Shown one piece after another: positions 7,027-14,696 of a stretch of DNA of 64,000 nt (the first letter of the stretch is position 1; every line of letters starts with the position of its first letter). A program made the position numbers and the translations under genes. Below the pieces are notes generated by a model that saw nothing but the letters and a program-made list of their open reading frames with translations, did not search any database and was not told where the DNA came from. The stretch is from Burkholderiales bacterium (GTDB lineage Bacteria > Pseudomonadota > Gammaproteobacteria > Burkholderiales > Usitatibacteraceae): the NCBI GenBank assembly GCA_019634955.1, contig JAHCAK010000005.1, positions 1-64,000 of the forward strand. The letters run 5' to 3'.

Positions 7027-8688
7027 TCAGGCGCGGCGCAGCACGCGCCCGCGCCCCTGGTTCTTCGCGGTGTAGAGGATGCGGTCGGCGGTTTCCACGA
7101 GCGCCGCGGCCGACTGGCCGTCCTCGGGGAAGCCGCACACGCCCGCGGAGAAGGTGATGCCGGATTTCACGGTGTCGCCCATGCGCGTCTCCGCGCGGCG
7201 CGTCTGCTCGAGGAGCGTCTCCACGCGCGCCATCGCGTCCTCGGCGGTGGAGTTGGGGAAGAGCAGGCAGAACTCCTCGCCGCCGTAGCGGCAGACCACG
7301 TCGCCCGCGCGCGTGCCCTCGGTGAGCACGCGCGCGACCGTCCGCAGCACCTCGTCGCCGAAGAGGTGGCCGTGCCGGTCGTTCACGTCCTTGAAGAAGT
7401 CGAGGTCGAGCATGGCCACCGCGAGCGGCTGGCCGGTGCGCCCGAAGAGGGAGACGAGCGCCGCCAGCACCGAATCGAGGTAGCGGCGGTTGTAGAGCCC
7501 GGTGAGGGAATCGCGCAGGGCCTCCTCGCGCGCGCGGTCGCGCTCGTCGCGAAGGCGGTTCAGCTCGTAGCGGATCTGCACGGCGTAGTAGCGCGCCTTC
7601 GTGCCCATGCCGAGACGCCGCTCGTAGGCGGCGAAGTACTCCTTCTGCAGCGCGAAGGCCTCGGCGTGGCGGCCGGCGCGGGCGGTGAGATCGGCGAGCG
7701 ACTCCAGCACCAGCCCGCACAGGAGGAGCGGCGTGCGCTCCTCGAAGCGCGTGCGCGCCTCGGCCAGCCTCGCGATGGCGCCCTCGAGGTCGCCCCGCTT
7801 CGCGAGCAGCGTCGCGCGCAGGTACAGCGCCCACACGTGGCAGGGGCCGCCGTGCTTCGCGGCCTCCCGCTCGGCGAGCGCGATGGCCGCCTCGGCCTCG
7901 GAATCGCAGCCGTTCCCCAGGAACACGAGCGCGGCCGTGGTGAAGACGTTGCCCTCGGCCGCGGAGATGTGCGGCGACTCGGGGTCGGCCATCAGGGCCC
8001 GCGCGCGGGGCAGGGCGTCGGCGGGGCGGCCGAGGTGGACGAGGCAGTCGGCGAGGTTCGCGATGATGCCGACGCGAAGCCGCGGGTGGTTCACCTCGGC
8101 GACCAGCGCCTCGGCCTCCTGCAAGACCGTGAGGGCCTCCTCGTAGTCGCCCACGGCCACCAGCTCGCCGCCGAGGTTGCAGAGCAGCATCGCCTTCTGC
8201 GGGCGCGCGTTCTCGGTGCGCACCACGCCCAGCGCCTCGAAGAGGTAGCCGATCGACTGCGGCGAATCGCCCAGCGCGGCGCAGCAGCCGGAGATGCCGT
8301 TGAGCGTGTAGAAGCGGTCGAAGGCGGAGAGGGAGCCCGCGTCCTCCTCGAGGATGGCGCGGAACATGGCGTAGGCGCCCTTGGCGTCGCCTTCCATCAT
8401 GCGCACGCGGGCGAGGCTGTTGCGGGCGAGGATGGCGCCGCGCGGGTCGGCCAGCGTGTTGAAGAGGGCTTCCGCCTCGGCGAGGGAGGCGCGCGCCTGC
8501 GCCGGGCTTTCGTAGCGAAGCTGGTAGTTGCCGATGGTGAGGAGCGCCCAGGCGCGGGTGGTGGCGTCGCCCTTCGTCCCGGCCGCGGCCAGCGCCTCGC
8601 GCGCCCACGCGTGCGAATCGCGCGGGTTCGCGTACTGGGCCTCCCAGGCCTTGTCGACGAGTGTGCGCGGGTCGCCGTCGGCGCTCAT
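7027..8688 (-). CDS. diguanylate cyclase with N-terminal TPR-like repeats
   Basis: A 553-residue cytoplasmic protein. Residues 1-350 are helical TPR-like repeats (for example AEALFNTLADPRGAILARNS; LGRPADALPRARAL). A helical linker (YELNRLRDERDRAREEAL) leads to a GGDEF domain at about 385-553. The active-site loop is RYGGEEF and the substrate motif DFFKDVNDRHGH is intact, so it should make cyclic di-GMP from two GTP. RAGD five residues before GGEEF is a product-inhibition (I) site. There is no membrane segment, so the TPR part probably senses a protein partner. Its start is just downstream of hslO on the same strand. Confidence 0.9.
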   Translation of the reverse strand: MSADGDPRTLVDKAWEAQYANPRDSHAWAREALAAAGTKGDATTRAWALLTIGNYQLRYESPAQARASLAEAEALFNTLADPRGAILARNSLARVRMMEGDAKGAYAMFRAILEEDAGSLSAFDRFYTLNGISGCCAALGDSPQSIGYLFEALGVVRTENARPQKAMLLCNLGGELVAVGDYEEALTVLQEAEALVAEVNHPRLRVGIIANLADCLVHLGRPADALPRARALMADPESPHISAAEGNVFTTAALVFLGNGCDSEAEAAIALAEREAAKHGGPCHVWALYLRATLLAKRGDLEGAIARLAEARTRFEERTPLLLCGLVLESLADLTARAGRHAEAFALQKEYFAAYERRLGMGTKARYYAVQIRYELNRLRDERDRAREEALRDSLTGLYNRRYLDSVLAALVSLFGRTGQPLAVAMLDLDFFKDVNDRHGHLFGDEVLRTVARVLTEGTRAGDVVCRYGGEEFCLLFPNSTAEDAMARVETLLEQTRRAETRMGDTVKSGITFSAGVCGFPEDGQSAAALVETADRILYTAKNQGRGRVLRRA

Positions 8689-8696
8689 GGGTCGGA

Positions 8697-9569
8697 TTAT
8701 GCCCCTTCGAAGAGCCTCGCCACGTCGGCCGCGGTGAGGCGGTACTCCTGGTTGCAGAGCTCGTCGTGGACCTTCACGACGCCGTGCTCGGCGAGGGTGG
8801 CCTCGACCTCCTTGCGGCCGAGGCCCTTCAGCATGGCGTGCACCTTCTCCTCGCTGCGGCCGCAGCCGTCGGTCACGGCGAACGGCTTGAAGAGGCGCAC
8901 GTCGTCCTCGGGGAAGAGGGTGGTGAGAAGGGTTGCGACGTCGAAGGATGGCCCCTCACCCCCGACCCCTCTCCCCAGGGAGAGGGGAGCTCGTTGCGCG
9001 GCGAGCTGCTGGACGCGCGCCCAGCCGCTCGCGTCCTTCTCGTCGGCCTTGGGGAGCTTCTGCAGGATGAGGGCGCCCACGCTCTCGCGGCTGGCGTGGA
9101 CCCAGAGGTGGGTGGGCACCTGCTCGCTGCGGTCGAAATAGCGCTCGAAGCACTCGGCGAGCGTGGCCCCTTCGAGCGGCACGATGGACTGGAAGTGGCG
9201 GGCCGTCTGGGCGTTCTCGATGGTGAGGACGAGGCGGCCGGTGGGGAACCACTCGTGGAGCGACGCGCCGGCGCTCTTCCCCCCCGCTTTCACCATCGCC
9301 CGCAGCGCCAGCTCCCGCGTGCAATCGGCCACCGCGAGCGAGATGGGCCCCTGCCCGAGCACCTGCAGCACGGCGCGTCCCGGGTGCTTGAGGCCGGAGC
9401 CGATGAGGACCGCGAGCGCGGCGAATTCCCCCAGCAGGCCAAGCAGCTCGTCGGGATAGTCGCGGCGCGAGACGATCGCCCGCCACAGGGGGCCCAGACG
9501 CACCACCTGGCCGCGGATGTCGAGGTTCTCGAGGAGGAAGCGTTCGGTGAGGTCGGCGGGGGCGGTCAT
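8697..9569 (-). CDS. hslO: Hsp33 family redox chaperone, cysteine-depleted
   Basis: A 290-residue Hsp33. Typical members hold unfolding proteins when oxidation releases zinc from four cysteines. The N-terminal core is normal (RFLLENLDIRGQVVRL; LHEWFPTGRLVLTIENAQ). The C-terminal switch is not: the usual C-x-C is GCGRSEEKV here, and the usual C-x-x-C reads DELCNQEYRL. Two of four zinc ligands are therefore replaced by Arg and Asp. An in-frame insertion of about 14 residues (APLSLGRGVGGEG) comes from the palindromic repeat at 8952-8989 and sits in the linker before FDVATLLTTLF. Chaperone activity may be constitutive or differently regulated. Confidence 0.88.
   Translation of the reverse strand: MTAPADLTERFLLENLDIRGQVVRLGPLWRAIVSRRDYPDELLGLLGEFAALAVLIGSGLKHPGRAVLQVLGQGPISLAVADCTRELALRAMVKAGGKSAGASLHEWFPTGRLVLTIENAQTARHFQSIVPLEGATLAECFERYFDRSEQVPTHLWVHASRESVGALILQKLPKADEKDASGWARVQQLAAQRAPLSLGRGVGGEGPSFDVATLLTTLFPEDDVRLFKPFAVTDGCGRSEEKVHAMLKGLGRKEVEATLAEHGVVKVHDELCNQEYRLTAADVARLFEGA
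8952..8989. repeat. intragenic palindromic repeat (CCCCTCTCCC/GGGAGAGGGG), copy 2
   Basis: CCCCTCACCCCCGA followed by CCCCTCTCCC (8966-8975), CA, GGGAGAGGGG (8978-8987). It has the same order and orientation as the copy at 3360-3396 but is read on the opposite strand, in hslO, where it encodes a low-complexity loop. Confidence 0.8.
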
Positions 9570-9590
9570 GGGCCGATGATAGCGCCGGCC

Positions 9591-10118
9591 TCAGGGCTTC
9601 AGCCGGTAGGCCTCGTCGAAGAGGCGCTCGAGGGCCGGGTGGGCGGGGCGCAGGCCGTCGATCACGGCGCGGGCCCACTCGAAGTAGGCCTGGCGGCGCT
9701 CGAGCGGCCAGTGGGCGGGAGGGTTGCGGGCCACGTCGCGCAGGTTGCAGATCTTGTCGGCAATCTTCACGAGCTTCGCCTTGGGGGAAAGGCGCGGGGC
9801 GTTCTCCACCTGCTTCTGCTTCTTCTCAGGCTTGGTGAGGGCGGGGTCGTCGGTCATCTCGGCCACGATTCCCGCGATCTCGGGGCCGAACTCGCGGGCC
9901 AGCTCTTCCACCGTGGTGTCGGTGTCCTCGACCGTGTCGTGCAGGAGGGCGGCGGTAAGCACGGCCACGTCCTCCACCCCCGCCTCCAGCCGAAGCACCC
10001 GAGCGAGCGCCAGCGGGTGGTTGATGTAGGGGGTCGCGGCGGCGTCCTTGCGCCGCTTGGTGCGGTGCTTTTCGGCCGCGAAATCGGCCGCCTTGATGAG
10101 CGTCGCGACAGCATCCAC
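9591..10118 (-). CDS. MESH1-like HD-domain (p)ppGpp hydrolase
   Basis: About 175 residues from GTG 10118; a longer frame exists but reads through the palindromic repeat upstream. It is a single HD hydrolase domain with ADFAAEKHRTKRRKD, TPYINHPLALARVL, AALLHDTVEDTDTT and KLVKIADKICNLRD, in the order and spacing of animal MESH1 (HDDC3) and bacterial small alarmone hydrolases. The metal ligands His (of INHP), His-Asp (of LLHD) and the late Asp (KIADK) are present. Such enzymes cleave the 3'-pyrophosphate of (p)ppGpp; animal MESH1 also acts on NADPH. No synthetase domain is present. It is divergent from phaC. Confidence 0.85.
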   Translation of the reverse strand: MDAVATLIKAADFAAEKHRTKRRKDAAATPYINHPLALARVLRLEAGVEDVAVLTAALLHDTVEDTDTTVEELAREFGPEIAGIVAEMTDDPALTKPEKKQKQVENAPRLSPKAKLVKIADKICNLRDVARNPPAHWPLERRQAYFEWARAVIDGLRPAHPALERLFDEAYRLKP

Positions 10119-10137
10119 CCCCCCAGTATGCAACTTC

Positions 10138-10201
10138 GGGGACGTACCCGCGGGACAGACCCCGGGGACGTACCCGCGGGTACGTCCCCGGGGTCTGTCC
10201 C
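10138..10201. repeat. 50-bp perfect palindrome with a partial third arm
   Basis: Two 24-bp arms (10152-10175 and 10178-10201) are perfect reverse complements separated by GC. The arms begin GGGACAGACCCCGGGG and run inward to ACGTACCC. A further GGGGACGTACCCGC at 10138-10151 repeats the inner part of the left arm. It lies in the space between the divergent MESH1-like and phaC genes. It shares the GGGAC/GTCCC core with elements at 12029, 12817, 14634 and 54969. Confidence 0.85.
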
Positions 10202-10282
10202 CGAGGCGGTTGAGACAGGTCAATCCGGGGAGATTTGCCAAGCGTATCTTGGGCTTACACCCTCGCCCCCTGGGAGGCGTCC

Positions 10283-12025
10283 ATGTATGCCCAGCCCCAG
10301 TCCCTGCTCCCCAATTTCGTCTCCGGCAACGCCGACCGGCTGCTCCACGCCACCATCGGGAAGTTCACCGGCGGCCTGTCGCCGGCGGCGCTCTCGAACG
10401 CCTGGGTGGACTGGGCCATGCACCTCGCCGCCTCGCCCAGCAAGCAGGCGGAGATCTTCGAGATGGGCGTTCGCCAGTGGGAGCGCCTCGGCCACCTGCT
10501 GATGCACGCGCAGGGCGACAGCTGCGAACGCTGCATCGAGCCCTTGCCGCAGGACCCGCGCTTCCGCGACCCGGCCTGGGACCAGTGGCCGTACAACGTG
10601 ATCTCGCAAAGCTTCCTGCTCGGCCAGCAGTGGCTTTCGATCGGCATGCGCGGCGTGCGCGGCGTCACGAAGCACCACGAGCAGGTGCTGGACTACACCA
10701 CGCGGCAGGCGATGGACTGGTTCTCGCCCTCCAACTTCCCGCTCACCAACCCGGAGGTGATGAAGGTCATCCAGGAAACGAGCGGCGAGAACCTCGCGAA
10801 GGGATTCCGCAACTGGCAGGAGGACGTCGAGCGCACGATCCTCGGCGCGCCGCCGGCGGGGGCCGAGAACTACGTGGTGGGCAAGCAGCTCGCGGTGACA
10901 CCCGGCAAGGTCGTGATGCGAAACGAACTGGCGGAGCTGATCCAGTACTCGCCGGCCACGCCGCGCGTGCACGCGGAGCCCGTCCTCATGGTGCCGGCGT
11001 GGATCATGAAGTACTACATCCTCGACCTCTCGCCGCAGAACTCGCTGGTGAAGCACCTGGTCGACAAGGGCCACACGGTGTTCATGATCTCGTGGAAGAA
11101 CCCGGGGCCCGAGGACCGCAACCTCTGCATGGACGACTACCTGCGCCACGGCGTGATGGCGGCGGTGGACGCGGTGGCGAGGATCGTGCCGAAGAGGAAG
11201 ATCCACGCGCTCGGCTACTGCCTCGGCGGGACGCTGCTGTCGATCGCGGTGGCGGCCATGGCGCGCGACGGCGACAAGCGCATCGGATCGATGACGCTGC
11301 TCGCCGCGCAGACGGATTTCACGGAGCCCGGCGAGCTCGCGCTCTTCATCGACGACAGCCAGCTCACCTTCCTCGAGGACCAGATGTGGGAGAAGGGCTT
11401 CCTCGACTCCACGCAGATGTCGGGCGCCTTCCAGCTGCTGCGCAGCGTGGACCTCGTGTGGTCCAGCCTCGTGAAGCAGTACCTCAAGGGCGAGCGCACG
11501 CCCGTGAACGACCTCATGTCGTGGAACGCGGACGGCACGCGCATGCCGTACCGGATGCACACCGAGTACCTGCGCAGCCTGTTCCTGCACAACGAGCTCG
11601 CCACCGGGCGGTTCAGGGTGTGGGGCAAGCCCGTGGCGCTGCCGGACATCGACATCCCGATCTTCTGCGTGGGGACGGTCACGGACCACGTGGCGCCGTG
11701 GCGGTCGGTGTACAAGCTGCACCTGCTCACGCACGCGGAGCTCACGTTCTGCCTCACCACCGGCGGGCACAACGTGGGCGTGGTGAACCCGCCCTCGCCG
11801 GAATCGAAGCGCAAGTACCGCCTGCTCACGCGGCCGCAAGGCGGCGACTACGTGGACCCGGAGGCCTTCGAGCAGGTGGCTCCGGAGCTCGCGGGCTCCT
11901 GGTGGACGGCGTGGGAGGGCTGGCTCTCCGCGAAGTCCTCCGGCAAGGTCGCGCCCCCGAAGGTCGGCGGCACCGCCTTCAAGCCGCTGGGAGACGCGCC
12001 GGGCAAGTACGTCTTCATGCGCTGA
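10283..12025 (+). CDS. phaC: class I poly(3-hydroxyalkanoate) synthase
   Basis: About 580 residues. It polymerises (R)-3-hydroxyacyl-CoA into PHA at the granule surface. The N-terminal PhaC domain (WPYNVISQSFLL, MDWFSPSNFPLTNPEVM) precedes an alpha/beta-hydrolase domain with the lipase-like box GYCLGG (nucleophile Cys near residue 315). An Asp lies in GTVTDHVAPW and a His in TGGHNVGVVNPP, completing the triad. ATG 10283 was chosen because GGGAGG precedes it and the protein then starts MYAQPQSLLPNF. No phaA, phaB or phasin gene is adjacent. The promoter region holds the 50-bp palindrome. Confidence 0.92.
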   Translation: MYAQPQSLLPNFVSGNADRLLHATIGKFTGGLSPAALSNAWVDWAMHLAASPSKQAEIFEMGVRQWERLGHLLMHAQGDSCERCIEPLPQDPRFRDPAWDQWPYNVISQSFLLGQQWLSIGMRGVRGVTKHHEQVLDYTTRQAMDWFSPSNFPLTNPEVMKVIQETSGENLAKGFRNWQEDVERTILGAPPAGAENYVVGKQLAVTPGKVVMRNELAELIQYSPATPRVHAEPVLMVPAWIMKYYILDLSPQNSLVKHLVDKGHTVFMISWKNPGPEDRNLCMDDYLRHGVMAAVDAVARIVPKRKIHALGYCLGGTLLSIAVAAMARDGDKRIGSMTLLAAQTDFTEPGELALFIDDSQLTFLEDQMWEKGFLDSTQMSGAFQLLRSVDLVWSSLVKQYLKGERTPVNDLMSWNADGTRMPYRMHTEYLRSLFLHNELATGRFRVWGKPVALPDIDIPIFCVGTVTDHVAPWRSVYKLHLLTHAELTFCLTTGGHNVGVVNPPSPESKRKYRLLTRPQGGDYVDPEAFEQVAPELAGSWWTAWEGWLSAKSSGKVAPPKVGGTAFKPLGDAPGKYVFMR

Positions 12026-12028
12026 TCC

Positions 12029-12079
12029 GGGGACAGGTCTTGGGGACGGTTCTGAAGAACCGTCCCCAATTACTGTCCC
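12029..12079. repeat. 51-bp hairpin element, copy A (3' flank of the sirtuin gene)
   Basis: Outer arms GGGACAG/CTGTCCC enclose a 14-bp perfect inner stem, TTGGGGACGGTTCT - GA - AGAACCGTCCCCAA. It matches copy B at 12817-12867 at 45 of 51 positions in the same orientation. It overlaps the last codons and stop of the minus-strand sirtuin gene and lies four bases after phaC, so it may also end transcription. Confidence 0.85.
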
Positions 12080-12813
12080 TGCCGTGAAAGCGCGGGGAGG
12101 AGCTGGGCGGCGGTGCCGCGAAGGCTCACGGTGGCGTGCGGGGTGAGGGGCGTGGGCACCGGGTTCAGCTCGATCACGCGCGCGCCGCATTGGAGGGCGA
12201 GGAAGGGGAGCGAGGCCGCGGGCTCGACCACGGTCGAGGTACCCACGCAGAGGAAGAAGTCGCAGGTGCGGGCGGCGGCGAGTGCCGCGGCCAGCGCATC
12301 GGACGGCAGGGACTCCCCGAACCACACCACGTCGGGCCGAAGCAGGGAGCCGCACCGCGGGCAGGTGGGCACTTGCTCACTGGCCTCCCAGCGGTCGACC
12401 GCATGCCCGTGGTCGAAGCATTTCACGCGCCGGATGTTGCCGTGCAGCTCGACCACGCGCTGGCTCCCTGCCGCTCGGTGCAGGCCGTCCACGTTCTGCG
12501 TGACGAGGGTGAAATCGACCTGGTGATCGCGGCACTGGCGCTCGATGGCCGCCAGCGCCCAGTGGCCTGCATTGGGCACGGCATTCGCCACCGCCTCCCG
12601 CCGCCACGCGTACCAATCCCAAACGAGCTTCGGATTGGCCTCGAACGCCTCGGGGGTGGCCAGCTCCTCCGGCCGGAACCGCGCCCAAAGGCCGGTGAGC
12701 GCGTCGCGGAAGGTCGGAATGCCCGATTCCGCCGAGATGCCCGCGCCCGTGAGCACCGCCACCGCGGTGGCGTGGTCGAGCAGTTCCCGGGCACGCTGGA
12801 TGTCGTCGGTCAC
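12070..12813 (-). CDS. cobB: Sir2-family NAD-dependent protein deacylase
   Basis: A 247-residue sirtuin. It removes acyl groups from lysines using NAD. The motifs are GAGISAESGIPTFRD (18-32), the TQNVDGLH loop, the catalytic His in VELHGNI, a CPRC zinc pair and PDVVWFGESLP. Tyr and Arg in WDWYAWRRE (about 65-73) are the class III signature for succinyl or malonyl lysine. The gene starts at a GTG four bases from one 51-bp hairpin and ends within the other: its TAA stop and final Gln-Gly-Gln codons lie in or at the edge of copy A. It is convergent with phaC. Confidence 0.9.
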   Translation of the reverse strand: MTDDIQRARELLDHATAVAVLTGAGISAESGIPTFRDALTGLWARFRPEELATPEAFEANPKLVWDWYAWRREAVANAVPNAGHWALAAIERQCRDHQVDFTLVTQNVDGLHRAAGSQRVVELHGNIRRVKCFDHGHAVDRWEASEQVPTCPRCGSLLRPDVVWFGESLPSDALAAALAAARTCDFFLCVGTSTVVEPAASLPFLALQCGARVIELNPVPTPLTPHATVSLRGTAAQLLPALSRQGQ

Positions 12814-12816
12814 GGT

Positions 12817-12867
12817 GGGGACAGGTCTTGGGGACGGTTCTTGAGAACCGTCCCCATTATGTGTCCC
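12817..12867. repeat. 51-bp hairpin element, copy B (5' flank of the sirtuin gene)
   Basis: The inner stem GGGGACGGTTCT - TG - AGAACCGTCCCC (12830-12855) sits within outer arms GGGGACA/TGTCCC. It is a direct repeat of 12029-12079. The base after the element begins the stop codon of the minus-strand MscS gene, so the element fills the whole space between mscS and cobB. Confidence 0.85.
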
Positions 12868-13923
12868 TCAAACGGGGGCGGGGACGAGGTGCAGGGTGCG
12901 CGTCGGGCGGGCGATCGCGATGCCCTCGTCGCGGAGGCGCTCGAGGATCGTGAAGTTGATGGCCTGCTGGATGTCCATGTAGGTGTTGAAGTCCGGGTCC
13001 AGCACGAAGTAGACGACCTCGAAGACGAGGGCGGAATCGCCGAACTCCTTGAAGTGCGCCCGGTCGAAGCGCGTGCGGGCGTTGGCCTCGACCGCCTCGC
13101 GCAGCATCACCGGGATGGCGGCCACCTTCTCCGGCGCCGTCTCGTGGGGCACGCCCACGGCGAAGGCGATGCGCCGGTCGTTCATGCGCTTGAAGTTGCG
13201 GATGCGGCTCTTGAGGAGATCGGCGTTGGAGAAGACGAGGAGCTCCCCGTCGAGGCTGCGCAGCCGCGTGGTCTTCACGCCGACCCGCTCCACCGTGCCG
13301 CGCAGCTGGTCCACGACGATGAAGTCGCCGACCACGAAGGGCTTGTCCAGCACGATCGAAAGGGAGGCGAAAAGGTCGCCCAGGATGTTCTGCACGGCCA
13401 GCGCCACCGCGACGCCCCCTACTCCCAGGCCCGCGACGAGCGCGGTGATGTTGAAACCCATCTGGTCGAGCGCGACGAGCAGCACGATGGCCCAGACGGC
13501 CACGCGCGCCGCGAACCCGAGGAGCGAGAGCGCCGTGAGCGTCTCGCCGTCGGCGGCCCCGCGCGCCGCGGTCTTGCCCTCAAGCCAGAGCGTGATGAAG
13601 TGCGTCGCCCACAGGCCCGCCTGGATCACGAGGCCGATGAGCGCCACGAGCGAGAGCGCGTTCGACAGCCGGTCGTGGAGATCCAACGCCGAGGCGCCGA
13701 TGTTGGCGGCCAGCGGCACGAGGAGCCACAGGCGCGTGCGCGCGATCACGCGCGAGGCGATGTCGTCCAGCGCCGTGTCGGTGCGTTTCGAGAGCGCGGC
13801 GAGCACGCGCGCGGCGACGAAGCGCACGAGGTAGAAGACGATCATCGCCGCGAGGGCGATGCCCAGCGCGATGGCGAAGGCCTGCAGGTCGTTGTCCCGC
13901 CAGGCCTGGTGGAAAAGCCGCAT
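12868..13923 (-). CDS. small-conductance mechanosensitive channel (MscS family)
   Basis: A 351-residue inner-membrane protein with about five hydrophobic segments between residues 10 and 190, then the MscS pore helix and beta domain. The pore-lining helix is GVGGVAVALAVQNILGDLF, followed by KPFVVGDFIVVDQLRGTVERVG and LLVFSNADLLKSRIRNF. The C-terminal alpha/beta cage part is present. It releases solutes on osmotic downshock. It is longer than E. coli MscS (286) because of extra N-terminal segments. It could instead be a channel of the YnaI or YbdG subgroup. Confidence 0.88.
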   Translation of the reverse strand: MRLFHQAWRDNDLQAFAIALGIALAAMIVFYLVRFVAARVLAALSKRTDTALDDIASRVIARTRLWLLVPLAANIGASALDLHDRLSNALSLVALIGLVIQAGLWATHFITLWLEGKTAARGAADGETLTALSLLGFAARVAVWAIVLLVALDQMGFNITALVAGLGVGGVAVALAVQNILGDLFASLSIVLDKPFVVGDFIVVDQLRGTVERVGVKTTRLRSLDGELLVFSNADLLKSRIRNFKRMNDRRIAFAVGVPHETAPEKVAAIPVMLREAVEANARTRFDRAHFKEFGDSALVFEVVYFVLDPDFNTYMDIQQAINFTILERLRDEGIAIARPTRTLHLVPAPV

Positions 13924-14047
13924 GGGCCGCTCCTTTCCGGGGATGGGGACGCTCGATTCGGTGGGTTTTCGCGGCGACGGCCTTGCGGTCCGCGGTCGCC
14001 TGCACGAAGTGAGACAGCCCTCGTCGCGGAAGTTCCCCGCGCGCCGG

Positions 14048-14063
14048 CTTGAACCAGTTCAAG
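14048..14063. promoter_or_regulatory. FNR/DNR-like palindrome
   Basis: CTTGAACCAGTTCAAG is a perfect 7-2-7 inverted repeat matching the TTGA-N6-TCAA frame used by FNR-type regulators, with A in place of T after TTGA. It is centred about 94 bp upstream of the ATG of the His-rich exported protein. The rest of the 226-bp gap (13924-14149) shows nothing else clear. Confidence 0.5.
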
Positions 14064-14149
14064 AAATCGGCATCCCGCCGGCACGCGGCGGAACCGCGGC
14101 CCGGCCGGGCAGTCCCTCGGGCTCCCGATCACGCAATGAGGAGAATCCC

Positions 14150-14626
14150 ATGAAGTTCCTGGCATCCCACGCCCTCGCAGCCGCTTTCTCGCTCTCGCTC
14201 GCCGCACTCGCGCCCGCCGCCCTCGCCGCGGACCCGCATCACCACGGCCACGGCGCCGATGCGCCCAAGCTGCAGCTGAACCAGGGCAAGAAGTGGGTCA
14301 CCGACGCGCCACTGCGGCAATCCATGGTCGCGATCCGCGAAATCGTGCACGGCGCGCCCGCGCCCCTGCACAAGGGCACCGCCAAGGCCGCCGACTACGC
14401 GCCGGTGGGCAACCGCGTCGAGGCCGAGGTCGGGCGCATCGTGAAGGAGTGCAAGCTGCCGCCGGATGCGGACGCGCAGCTGCACATCGTCGTCGCCGAT
14501 CTCGTCGCCGGCGCCGACGCGATGAAGGCCGCCAAGGACGCCAAGGCCGGCCGCGCGGGCCTCATCCAGGTCGACCGCGCCCTCACCGCCTACGCGAAGC
14601 ACTTCGACCATCCCGGCTGGAAATAG
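14150..14626 (+). CDS. exported His-rich protein (DnrO-like)
   Basis: A 158-residue protein with a Sec signal peptide (MKFLASHALAAAFSLSLAAL, cleavage after ALAA near residue 26). A short His patch, DPHHHGHGAD, follows and suggests metal binding. The mature part has LNQGKKWVTDAPLRQSM and helices resembling the family annotated DnrO in xanthomonads; the name rests on recollection of that motif, not on a search. GAGGAGA precedes the ATG. The FNR-like site upstream would fit control by oxygen or nitric oxide. Function unknown. Confidence 0.65.
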   Translation: MKFLASHALAAAFSLSLAALAPAALAADPHHHGHGADAPKLQLNQGKKWVTDAPLRQSMVAIREIVHGAPAPLHKGTAKAADYAPVGNRVEAEVGRIVKECKLPPDADAQLHIVVADLVAGADAMKAAKDAKAGRAGLIQVDRALTAYAKHFDHPGWK

Positions 14627-14633
14627 CGGTCAC

Positions 14634-14672
14634 GGGGTACGTCCCCGGGGTACGTCCCCGGGGTACGTCCCC
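14634..14672. repeat. three tandem copies of GGGGTACGTCCCC
   Basis: The 13-bp near-palindrome GGGGTACGTCCCC is repeated three times without spacers between the exported protein and the thioesterase gene. The unit shares its core with the inner part of the palindrome at 10138-10201 and with the hairpin at 54969-54993. Confidence 0.9.
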
Positions 14673-14696
14673 GATTCGTGAGACGATAACGGCGCC

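Noticed and set aside
9591-10241. A longer start for the MESH1-like gene at 10241
   Set aside because: The extra 41 residues are encoded by the palindromic repeat and have no counterpart in the family. The GTG at 10118 gives the normal N-terminus.
14634-14672. Possible CRISPR-like repeat
   Set aside because: The units are contiguous 13-mers without spacers and there are no cas genes.
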